From Entomortierella parvispora (Eukaryota; Mortierellomycota; Mortierellomycetes; Mortierellales; Mortierellaceae), in NCBI GenBank assembly GCA_963573315.1, contig OY752150.1, forward strand, positions 1,860,001 to 1,924,000: a DNA stretch of 64,000 bases, in the 5' to 3' direction. Below the pieces are notes generated by a model, which was not told where the DNA came from, did no database searches, and saw only the letters and a program-made list of their open reading frames with translations. The first letter of the stretch is position 1. Each line of letters begins with the position of its first letter. The position numbers were made by a program, and so were the translations under genes. Positions 44,479 to 54,400 of this stretch are shown in pieces.

Positions 44479-45620
44479 AGTGCATATGGGTTTGTTGTGT
44501 TCTAAGCTGGGGTATATGAAAGAGGATGAACGATGGGGGGGACGAGAGGAAGCGAAGGGAGGAGTAGGTGGTGCTTGAGGATGAGGACGCGAAAGAAGAG
44601 TAGGAAGGAGGAGGGGTTTTCTGATTTTCTGAAGGGATTGTAGAAAGACACAAAGTCGAAAAGAAGAAGAGGGAAAAAAAGAGTACAAAGATGTTTATTG
44701 GGAGAGTTGCAGTACACACATAATAATGGGATTGGAAGGAGGGAGCACGTGAAACGGACGCGTCCAATGATCGATTGGGGCGATCGTTTGACCGTTTCAC
44801 AATTTTGCTTGTCGTACGAACACCGCCATTCTGGATCCAAGCACCGCCATTCTGGATCTAGACTTGGCCTGGACCTTGCTCGGCTTGACACTCTCGTGGC
44901 AGCAGCGTTCATAGAGACTTTTTTGATCCTTCGATGTTTATAGGTGTGGAAACGCCATCAACGCGTACCAACGCGTACAGTGGCATTCAACTTAAGGGGT
45001 GCCAGGCTTCGTCGTATGTGCTGCATCGACATGCACGTGATATTGGGCCATTTTTTCATTTTTTCCAAAACTGTATGATCAATCCATGCCCTTGCACCAT
45101 TTTAACCAATAAACCAATACCTTCAACACTCTTTGATCCAGACACAGAATGGATCATGTGCAAGTATAAAGTGACTTTACATGGCGGGGCATGCACAAAT
45201 TCTGCGGTTGAGATCCAGAGCTGGAACATTGGGGTCAACCACAGGGACAGCGTTGTCTTGGATTGCAGTAAGTGACAGTAAGCCAAGCATTGTGACAAAG
45301 GTGGAAAGTGATAAGAGGATGGCCTTTACTGAAGAGTTGAGGAGATGCATGGCTATTCGTTCTGCGTGTGGTCGCTGAGAAGGGCAGTGAGGTGTCGTCG
45401 CAAGAGACGTAACGTATTTCTTGAAGGAAAAAGATACAAGAGAGAGGATTCAAAAAAGCCACGGAAGAACAGGACAGGGAAGCGAAAATGGAGAAAGCAA
45501 GTGCAGAGCAAAGAAAGGGCAGGGAACAGAGAGGGAAGTAAAGAGCGAGAGCAATGAAGAGTAAGGGCAGTGAAGAGCAAGGGCACTGGCTTGTGGCAGC
45601 CATGCGCTCAGAGCGACGTT

Positions 45621-45656
<36 letters not shown>

Positions 45657-46265
45657 ACTGAAGCAGAATTCAGTGAGCGTTGAATTGTTCACCCACTAAT
45701 AGCAATCACGGGCTCCTGACGGCATCATCTGTTAGCTGAGGACTACTATTAGCCAAGGTACCAGGGCCCCAGGTCCTCACCTTGCCACCGAAGAAGTCCA
45801 CAATGGATATGAATTCCGTAGATTTGCTTTAAGGAAGTCAAGAATGTTCTTGTGAGTATTAAATATTGAGGTGGGGATTAGGTGTGTGTCCATGCGAATA
45901 GAAGTTCTTTATTTAGGAGCGGCGTCGCTGTAAAAAAAAAAAAAAGAAAAAACATGCATCCCCACTTAGCGCATTTCAATGACAGCACAAAGATGAGCGG
46001 AGAATCGAAACCCAGGGAAAGAGGGCAGGGGAGAGGAAGGGAAAACGCCAAGGGACAACACTGGAGACAACACTGAAGACAACTGGAGACAGTCGATGGG
46101 AAACAGCAAGGGATGCGGAAGCTAAGGACAGAGAACAGCAAGGGCAGGGAAAGGAAAGGCGCAACATCAGAGCTAACACTGTAGACAACGCTTGAGATAA
46201 CACCAGTGGAAAACATCAGAGACGACGCCAAGGAAGGTTAAAGTCAAGGGCAGGGAATCCCTCAC

Positions 46266-46530
46266 TTACCCACCTCCATCTCGCACTCTATCCCCTGAAG
46301 CAATTCTTGCCTACGTGCCCCATTCACAGTCCTGACGACTCCGTCCTTCTAGTACTCTTCTCCTCGCTATCATCTACTCCTTTGTCATGTCTTTTCCCTT
46401 TTCTCTCCATCTCGCACTCTCTCCCCTGAATACCATCCCCTCCTCCGAAGCAATTCTTGCCTACGTGCCCCATCCACAGTCCTGACGACTTCGTACTATT
46501 CTCCTCGCTATCATCTACCCCTTTGTCATG
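46266..46530 (+). repeat. Tandem duplication of about 125 bp
   Basis: Two copies (about 46266-46392 and 46404-46532) share CTCCATCTCGCACTCT, GAAGCAATTCTTGCCTACG, CACAGTCCTGACGACT and CTCCTCGCTATCATCTAC. The second has a small insertion (ATACCATCCCCTCCTCC). Together they lie upstream of the TATA box of the next gene. Confidence 0.75.
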
Positions 46531-46616
46531 TCTTATGAAGTGTATGCGCCTCTGATCAGAAATCTCGCTCAGTGCGTGAACAGTTCAGCTCGCTCCACTC
46601 CTTTTGATGGCCATCC

Positions 46617-46625
46617 TGTATATAA
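46617..46625 (+). promoter_or_regulatory. Strong TATA-like element upstream of the interrupted secreted-protein gene
   Basis: CTGTATATAAAAAGG is a near-consensus TATA box, about 200 bp before the ATG at 46826. The long distance implies a long leader or a leader intron. Confidence 0.45.
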
Positions 46626-46825
46626 AAAGGCCGCCTCGCCCCAACATTTGGACTCACCAACAACAACATACATATAGTAATATCCATTACAGAGGCCCTT
46701 TCACTAATATCCCGCACTAGAATGGTATAAGATATAAAAGTTAGAATTGGCAATCTGATACTGTCTGATCGCAAATAGGACACCCAATCACCTCCAATCG
46801 TTCAAGTATCCGCAACATTGCAAAC

Positions 46826-47200
46826 ATGCATCTGTCTTTCATTGTCGCCTCCGTCGGACTCCTGTCCATTTCCGCATTGACAGGAAGCTGCGCGAGTATT
46901 GGGGATTAAACTCTGGTCAAACGGTCGGCGTGTGGCAACGCTGGATTTATTGACGTATATTTTGAAGTCGGTCTCGATGGCAACACGTTTGCCAAGTGCC
47001 TGAATGTCCCGATTAACAATTGGACGAAATCAAGTACTCCCAGCGACTTCGCCTTTTGCCGCAAGGATAGAACAAGGTGCAGTCAACAAAATGCCACCCA
47101 CGCGTCAGGTTTATGCAGTCGAAACACACCATTTTGCAAGGCAGCCCAGAATTACTGCGCTCTATTTCGCGGCTCTTTTAGCTGGATTTCATCCATGTAG
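46826..47200 (+). pseudogene. Secreted cysteine-rich protein gene with one in-frame stop
   Basis: The reading from the ATG at 46826 runs in one frame to a TAG at 47198, interrupted only by TAA at 46907. Before the stop is a good signal peptide (MHLSFIVASVGLLSISALTG). After it come LVKRSACGNAG, with a Kex2-type KR cut, then about 90 residues with regularly spaced cysteines (AKCLN, AFCRK, TRCSQ, GLCSRN, PFCKA, NYCALF). Apart from the stop the reading is intact to a normal end. It is a very recent loss, a strain-specific null, a readthrough gene, or a base-call error. No family is recognised. Confidence 0.6.
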
Positions 47201-47638
47201 GGACGAGATCCAGAAGTAAGTCTCGCTCCACCACAATACCACAAGCTTAACATTGCTATGAAAGATACAGACTTTTTTTTGGGTATATTCAATAACACTC
47301 AATACCTGTCTTATATAGATCACCTCGTATCGTCGTGCTCTTTTTTTAGTTTCCTCCCTCATCTACCGATAGTACCTTTTCCCCCTCTCTTCATTATCAA
47401 CTAAAGTAGAGGGCACTTACCCTGAAAAAGTCACGGGCGAAAAAAAGATTTGAAAAAAAGGGTGACATAAAATCATTATTCCGTGCTAGAGCTTTTGCAA
47501 TTTTGCCCTCGCCTTTTTTTTCTCGATTTTCGATCTATCTTCGCCGACTCCAAAGAGGATCGGTTTCAGGAAAACCCGAAACATTGGATTTGTATTTACA
47601 TGGGGTGTAAATGACAATAGGGTGTGGATGTTACATTT
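47201..47638. other. Intergenic, no gene seen
   Basis: T-rich runs and AT-rich DNA between the convergently placed secreted-protein remnant and the oxidase gene. This probably contains both 3' ends. Confidence 0.5.
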
Positions 47639-49171
47639 TTATTGCAGGGGAATGCTTTGGGGGAACCGGAAGGTGTTTTCAGGATCTACTAGTCTCTTGA
47701 TCTGCTTCAGTCTTGGGAGCGCGCTGCCGTAGTAAGCATCCTGCCAGTTAGGGATCTCCAAATCAATATAGTTCTGGTACCCGCGGACAGGGCCATAATT
47801 GGCCCTAAAATCGTCCAAAAACTCTGTGTACATGTCGTTCATCCATTCCAGACAGGCCTCACAATCCTCCCCATGAATATTGGGATCTTTGGTCCAATCA
47901 ACCATAAACTCAATGACAGAGTGCGCATTGCGATGGATAAACGCTGTTGAGTTCTCGGGGACCTTTGCGACCGCACCACCCCAGATCGTGACAAGGAAGA
48001 AGGTAACCCTCGCCCTGTTGGGTTTGATGGCGGCCCATTTACCCAAGAGGGCAATTGACGAAGCCTTGAGGGCCTTCGGGTAGACCAGCGACTTTCCTTT
48101 CCTAGTGAGAGGGTCAACCTTAAGCAGTAAGGCATTGATATCCTTGGGATCATTGGGAATGCTCGCTAAACGGAGCTGGGCATCGATGTAGCGACCTTCA
48201 CGGACATCGGACCTCTCGGGCTTGGGGACCTTGGCAAAGAAGGGGGCCATGGCCCTAAGCTGGTCGTCCTTAGTACCTTCAAAGAGACCGGACATCCTGA
48301 GACCATTTGGTCCAACGTTCAACTTAATACCAATGTCATCTGAGACAAGGAGCTGGAAATCAGCAAAGGCACCGAGAACTGCAGCATAGTCCTCGAGTTT
48401 CCAGTTATACGAATATGAAGTAACCACGGATGCAGGCTTGATAGGGAGAATTGTGAACTCGGTCGCAATACCGTAAGAGCCTCCACCGGCACCGCGAAGA
48501 GCATAGAACAGGTCCGGGTTACTGGTGGCTGAGACCGTGAGCAACTGGCCCTGGGCGTTGACGACCTGCATCTCTGTGATCCGATCGAGCAACAGACCGT
48601 ATTTGGGACCAAGGAGTCCAAACCCACCACCGAGAGCATGGCCACCAATACCAACTGAGGGACAGGTGCCTGCATTGAGTGTGTATCCACCTTGGTTGAA
48701 GAGTTCGAGGTACAATTTACCTAGTCGGACACCGGCACCAACCTTGGCAACCCCATTCTTGACAGTGACCGAAGTAAATCCACCAAGATCAATGACAAGA
48801 GAGCCGTCCTGGCCACCAATACTATAACCCTCATAGGAATGACCACCAGATCGTGGAGCGACAGCAACCTTGGAAGCAGCTGCACATTTGACTGCAGTCT
48901 GGACATCGGAGACAGAGGAAGCCATGACAATGACCTGGGGTAAATACGTGTACCGAAGATCAAAGACATAACGCTCTTCGTTGTATTTGGGGTCGTTGCT
49001 TGTTAGCACCTTCGCACCCAAGGGCTCGAGGCAGGCGAGCAACTGAGAAGTGGGCAAGGCAGCCAAGGTCAGGGCATTCTGTGAGGGATCGACTTGAGCC
49101 AGGGCTGTTGAGGTTGTTGAGGAGATGAGCAGCAGCAGCGATACTGCGGTGCTCAGTCTTGGGATATGCAT
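47639..49171 (-). CDS. Secreted FAD-linked oxidase, berberine-bridge-enzyme type
   Basis: An intronless 510-residue gene. Residues 1-25 are a signal peptide (MHIPRLSTAVSLLLLISSTT). The PCMH/FAD_binding_4 domain follows: PQVIVMASSVSDVQTAVKCA, then APRSGGHSYEGYSIGG, whose His is the usual 8-alpha flavin attachment site, and AGTCPSVGIGGHALGGGFG, whose Cys is the second (6-S-cysteinyl) attachment site. The protein therefore probably binds FAD through two covalent bonds, as in gluco- and chito-oligosaccharide oxidases and berberine-bridge enzymes. The C-terminal BBE segment is present (YQNYIDLEIPNWQDAYYG...RLKQIKRLVDPENTFRF). It oxidises sugars or alkaloid-like substrates outside the cell and releases hydrogen peroxide. 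The substrate is not readable. No defect is seen. Confidence 0.93.
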   Translation of the reverse strand: MHIPRLSTAVSLLLLISSTTSTALAQVDPSQNALTLAALPTSQLLACLEPLGAKVLTSNDPKYNEERYVFDLRYTYLPQVIVMASSVSDVQTAVKCAAASKVAVAPRSGGHSYEGYSIGGQDGSLVIDLGGFTSVTVKNGVAKVGAGVRLGKLYLELFNQGGYTLNAGTCPSVGIGGHALGGGFGLLGPKYGLLLDRITEMQVVNAQGQLLTVSATSNPDLFYALRGAGGGSYGIATEFTILPIKPASVVTSYSYNWKLEDYAAVLGAFADFQLLVSDDIGIKLNVGPNGLRMSGLFEGTKDDQLRAMAPFFAKVPKPERSDVREGRYIDAQLRLASIPNDPKDINALLLKVDPLTRKGKSLVYPKALKASSIALLGKWAAIKPNRARVTFFLVTIWGGAVAKVPENSTAFIHRNAHSVIEFMVDWTKDPNIHGEDCEACLEWMNDMYTEFLDDFRANYGPVRGYQNYIDLEIPNWQDAYYGSALPRLKQIKRLVDPENTFRFPQSIPLQ

Positions 49172-49352
49172 CTTTTTTAAGTGTGGATACCTGGAATGTG
49201 TTGAAAAAGGAGAGAGAAAAAGAGAGGAGCTTTACAGAAGGAATGTATTTTTATTTTTTTTTGAACGGAGACCTTTAGTGTGTGCGATGCGAGAAACAAT
49301 TGAGATGAAGGCGTCCATCCGGGTCTCCACTTAGCCCCCCCCCCCCCAGGCA

Positions 49353-49549
49353 TTATTCCGGGTGCCCCCATGTCAGTAGTATCAATGATTCGAGTATCAA
49401 GGCACCATCATTTGATCTTGGTGCCAGAAAACGCTCCCAAACACCATTGCGCCACCAAATATAGACCGTCTGCGACGAAGCTCTGAACCCATCCTCCTCA
49501 TCAGGCTGGAAAAATTCCTGCTGCCGAGGGGCTGGGACAAAATCTCCCA
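49353..49549 (-). pseudogene. Gene fragment R (copy A, left half)
   Basis: The minus strand reads SKLGDFVPAPRQQEFFQPDE then WWRNGVWERFLAPRSNDGAL and ends TWGHPE-stop. The same peptide with no change in that stretch occurs at 60217-60429 on the plus strand. The fragment has no start, and its upstream side is cut by the foldback element at 49550. The source gene is not recognised. Confidence 0.6.
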
Positions 49550-50788
49550 GTTTACTAAGGGGTTTCCCTTCGTGGAGAGCTGACCAAAAAGGAAATCGCA
49601 TCCGAAAAAGGAAGGAGCTTTACACCGCCTGAGACCACTTTTGTCCCTGTCGCTCTTTCATTCCATGCAGTCATCCTCATCTACAACCCTGCTTCACTCG
49701 CAAAAGTAAAGACACAGCATGTCAACCAAAAAACCGCTCAGGTGCAGATGCGCATCTCACATTCATCAGAAGCATTCGCACATCCTGTGTTCAATTTTTC
49801 TCTTTTTTTATTCTCATTTGTGTGTTGCTTTGTGCCTCCTCGCCGTGAAGAGGAAGCCTCAAAGACTTCTTCCCCCCCCCCCAGTAAAAATCAATAGTTG
49901 CACCCCAGTGACATTTCCCAGTGACAATTCCCCTTACTCCCCAGTCAAAATTGACACGAGGCAAATCTTCAACGGACACGAAATTTTGACGGGGGTAAAC
50001 ACCCCAGTCAAGATTCTGGCGGTGGGAATTCTGACAGGGGAAACCCCAGTTAAGATTCACTCAGACTGAATTTTGACGGGGGAGTTAAAAGAATCTTTAC
50101 TGCATATACTTCCCAAGCTATGTTTTGACCTCGGATCTGTATTGGAGAGTTGGCCTCACCCAATGAAAGAAGAATCTTACATATTGATTTTTCTAGGAGC
50201 GCGCTTTGCGGAGCAAATATGAGGCACCAAGAGCAACAAGAGCTGTGTTGTTAAAAGCAATTGAGACAGAATACTAGGGTGTCGGATGTCCACCTTCTCT
50301 CAATTGGTCTCCTACGAGAACTGTACCATTGGTTTGTTGAAGTCGAGGACGCCGAACACATCTGATTCTCGAGGCTGTTCATTGAGATTGGCAACTTGGG
50401 AAACGCCAAATGTTACTAAAGGCTCGAAAACTCTGCCCTATCTTGGAAGACGAGGAAGCGCGTTTGCTTGGCGTGGCTGGATTCCCTCTTCACGGCGAGG
50501 AGGCACAAAGCAACACACAAATGAGAATAAAAAAAGAGAAAAATTGAACACAGGATGTGCGAATGCTTCTGATGAATGTGAGATGCGCATCTGCACCTGA
50601 GCGGTTTTTTGGTTGACATGCTGTGTCTTTACTTTTGCGAGTGAAGCAGGGTTGTAGATGAGGATGACTGCATGGAATGAAAGAGCGACAGGGACAAAAG
50701 TGGTCTCAGGCGGTGTAAAGCTCCTTCCTTTTTCGGATGCGATTTCCTTTTTGGTCAGCTCTCCACGAAGGGAAACCCCTTAGTAAAC
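49550..50788. mobile_element. Foldback element with 304-bp inverted arms
   Basis: Arms 49550-49853 and 50485-50788 are essentially identical inverted copies, starting GTTTACTAAGGGGTTTCCC. The centre (49854-50484) has no gene but contains several TTTTGACGGGG and CTGACAGGGG words like those in the MITE at 27.35 kb. The sequence on either side is continuous at 60.2 kb (inverted), where the insert is absent, so this locus is a filled site and the other a related empty site. The open reading frames inside the arms are mirror images and not genes. Confidence 0.88.
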
Positions 50789-50880
50789 GGGTGTATCGAT
50801 TTTACTGTTGATTCCTGTATAGAGTTATGAACTTTCTTTGTCTGAGAATGAACCTTGTATCTATGAATAGAACGAGCGGG
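50789..50880 (+). repeat. Extra copy of the 8.9-kb element terminus
   Basis: Starts GGGTGTATCGATTTTACTG and continues for about 85 bp (GAGTTATGAACTTTC, GAGAATGAACCTTG) in close agreement with the right terminus at 60.13-60.22 kb read inverted. Beyond about 50880 the match stops, so this is a truncated terminus. Confidence 0.75.
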
Positions 50881-51325
50881 AGGAGTGACGGTGACCAGTG
50901 AAGGATGCCATATTGTTCGCACACCTCCTTGGATCCTGTCGTTATACAGTAACCCTCTTCAGTTCCTTCATTTCACGCGACGCGACGGGAATCTGTAGTT
51001 GTCGCATCCACAGACCTTGTGTTGCACGCAGTCGCTCTCGTTTTATGGTTCTGTTGCCACTCCTGCTGCCACCATGGCACAGTGGCGACACCCCGGGACA
51101 CACACAAGCATGCTCGTGACACACATACCATCCTTTAGTATACCTCCTTTAGGTAGTTTGGTTCCTCACCCAGTATCTTGAATACACACCCCCATCCGCC
51201 TTGACACCCTCTTCTGCCTTAAATCTCCTCCACACTGCCTTGCCCTGGCACGCCCTTGTAAAGATCGTTCAGTCCTGCCCCTCACAGTCTTGATTATCGA
51301 CTGTAGTTGACGCAACTTAGATTAT
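50881..51325. other. Intergenic, no gene seen
   Basis: C/T-rich mixed DNA between the truncated terminus copy and the left terminus of the 8.9-kb element. Confidence 0.5.
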
Positions 51326-51360
51326 GGGTGTATCGATTTTACTGTTGATTCTTGTATTGC
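51326..51360 (+). repeat. Left terminal inverted repeat of the 8.9-kb element
   Basis: GGGTGTATCGATTTTACTG followed by TTGATTCTTGTAT; the partner is at 60189-60223. Confidence 0.6.
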
Positions 51361-51443
51361 AACCAACCTCCCTCCAGCATCAACCACAACAAAGCGTTCA
51401 GTGAAGTCTTAACCAAGTTTATTGTTCTCTTTCCTTTCCATGT

Positions 51444-54400
51444 TCAAGACTCATTATCTAGAGCCTCCTTGGCCTCTCTATGATGATCTTCCGGGAGCGC
51501 CGTCATGCAGTCGTGACTGAAGTGGTAAGAAACATTGTCTACTCTTTTGTCCATGTCACCCGAGATCGTTGTAAATACAAACCTGAGGCTGTCGCGCTCA
51601 AGCTCCTCTTTACAGGCACCACAGACAGGTCGCTTCCCCTTGTTACTCACTGGGCAGACACTAAGGCCAACTGGGTAGCGCGTCTTCTTGCTCCGGCGAG
51701 CCTTTAGCGTGTCCTGAAATGGAGGCAAAACGACCTCTCCTCTTCGGCTTCGGCGAGTGCCACAGCTCTTGGCCTTCCCATTGTCGGGGGTGGAGAGGGA
51801 TTGCTGCTGAACTGACTCCATGCTCAGGCTGACATCATCGCCTTTATCAATTACACTGCTACTGAGTAACACCTCACTAGTAACTGTGCCGTCATCCAAC
51901 ACTGAAGGGGCGGGATCCACGGCCTGTGATATGCCCTCTTCAGCCCCTTGGCGAATGTACCATACGTGAGCAATCCGGTAGCCAGTGGGATGTGTAAGCG
52001 ACTTGATAGGCACATTGCGGATAAGCCTTCCTCTGCTTGCTCCGTCATACATAAATGCAACGGTACCAGCGAAAACTGTACAGCAAAAGTGGTATCCATT
52101 GCTGTACATAATTGCCCCTCGCTTGTAGCTCTTGCCTGCCATTGTCAACATGGCCGGTGGAGTACTTGCGTTTTGTTCCCCACCGGGTTGATAAGATGCT
52201 TGGAAACAATCGATGACCATCAGATAGGGATGTGTAGTCAACGTTATCGGTCCCGTTGATCTTCTCGACCCTGCGCATGCATGCCAAAGCTGGAGTCCTC
52301 CTTCGGCATCGACATCGGTGAGTACTTCCAATCGCGTGTCCTTCCCGATCACGTCATTGTTATTCCCGGATGACACGTCAATCCTCCTCGAGCAAAGAGA
52401 GCCGGGATTATACGTCCACGAGAGATCAAATGAGCTCTGAGTAATCTTCTCGGGGGTCCGCATAACAACTGCCCTCAGGGCGAGCCTGTCGATTTGGTGT
52501 GGACATTCCGATCGAGTGCAGTCCGACGTTCTCACAGCCTCATATCGCGATAAACCAGGCAGAAGATCGAGGAATACTTCCTCCAAGCTCTTGTAGAGGT
52601 CATGATGTTGACGTTTCTCTAACCCCATCACCTCCGTACACCAGAGCTCTCGCGCGTAATCATAACGGGTAGCCCGGATATCCTCCATTACTCGCAGTAA
52701 TATTTGACCAGCCTTTGAATCCGCAACTGCAGACGGGAGAGTTACCCCAGCATACTTTGATAACAGGAACCAGGCCATCAAGGTAGAGTCGACGGGGCAA
52801 CTGTTCTCGAACGTGAATCGATCAAGCACAGGCTCTTGCCTCCTCCATGGGATCCCAAAGGTACTCCAGTTAATATCTCCGACAGATCCGATGGAGGGTA
52901 ACACATTACGACTTCCCCTTGGTCGTCCTGGACCCCTGCCTTCGGTATTCCTTCCAGTACCTCCTGCTTTGATGGCATGCTTGGATATGGCACGCTTCTT
53001 GAGATCTGGCAAGAGAAGAGTCTTGACAGTGACGGGCGCTCGACCGTCATTGGTGTACTTGACGTTTGGCACTGGCTTTTCTCGCATGAACCGGTTGTGC
53101 TGCTCCAGTAACTTGATCCCAGCAGCTTTTCTTCGATTCTTTGCGCCTTCTCTGGATGATCGGGACCTCAGTTTGGGATTCGTTTTCCTAGCATCCTTAT
53201 ACCGGAGTATACCGCCTTGACATACGAATTCGAAGTCCTCGATGATGCTCTCCTGGTATTTGATGAGAGCAGACGCCGCTTGAATGATGGAACAAGTCGG
53301 ATGTATACGGGTGATCCATAACTTGATGTCTCCGCCAACACTTTCCTGGGCGTTGGTATCCCTTCGAGATGGTTTCCTTGGCGGCGACATCCCGTAGCGG
53401 AGCGAACATAATCCTGCAGCGAGCATCATGCATGTAGAAGTCAAGCCACCTTTTAGTGTTAGGGAAGGTGGTCCTTATCTCAGCTATCATATCATAGAAA
53501 TCTGTACGAGACAAATCACTAGATACAAGCCCCATGGCAAGGTGGTAGAAATGCATTTCTCTTTCTGGCGGAACAACGGCTCCATTCTTGCGAACTCGAA
53601 CGACCGAGCGTTCGTAATGAACGACACAAAAACCGAAATGTCTCTCAAGAACGAACTCTTCAGGCGAGATTCCAAAATATTCAATAACCGCTTCCTGAAA
53701 GCCGATCCGCAGTCCATCCGCAAAATCACAGGTCATCCCTGGGAAATTTTGATCGAAGTCATCGAAGTCTGCATACAAGTCCAGGTCGAACACCGCCAAG
53801 AAGTGCTTCTTGTAGTGCTCACTGGTCTTGCCAAACATGATCGTCGTTACAATGGGAATCGTCATTTTGAGAACGTCACTGTAGGCCGAAGTGATCGTGA
53901 TATTGATATCAGCGTAATGGTCATCCGTCACAACACCATGGATCGAATCCGTTTGAAATGGCGTGTTCAGGCCCTGGCCGACCTCTCGCATTGGCGGAAT
54001 CGAAATTGACAGATGTCCATCGCAGGCTGACATACTTGTGGATGGAAAGCACTTGGATCCGATCACCTCCTCCATAGCAGCCAGCTGGCCGATGTCGTTG
54101 GTACTCCGATTCTTGTGTATAATCTTGCTTCGCCGGTATCTCAAATAGCTGAGACTACGGTAGACCTTGAACCTTTTGCTAATGGAGTCCCGTAGCTCCG
54201 TCTGATGGAGAAGGTGCTTAGGTCTGCTTTCAGGAGCTGTAGATACAATCGTCTCGAGGTAGTTTAGGGCGTACTGTGATGCTCTCTTCGGGATCGGTTC
54301 AGGATGTGTATGGTAGCCATGATGGGTGAATTCGATGTTTCCTCCTTTCTCGACCAAAACCACGGAAGCCCCGCATGGCAGATGTTCGAGATCCCTCTCA

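Larger units (their letters stand above)
44479..46825. other. Intergenic with short repeats
   Basis: No gene is supported. The start is the permease promoter. A 20-bp unit with ACCGCCATTCTGGATC is doubled at 44821-44860. A purine-rich stretch with GAAGAGCAAGGGCA words spans 45.5-45.6 kb and 46.0-46.2 kb. A block of about 125 bp is duplicated in tandem at 46266-46530. Confidence 0.5.

Noticed and set aside
49719-50619. Pair of identical 60-110 residue open readings in opposite orientation
   Set aside because: They are the same DNA in the two inverted arms of the foldback element; no start context or domain supports coding.
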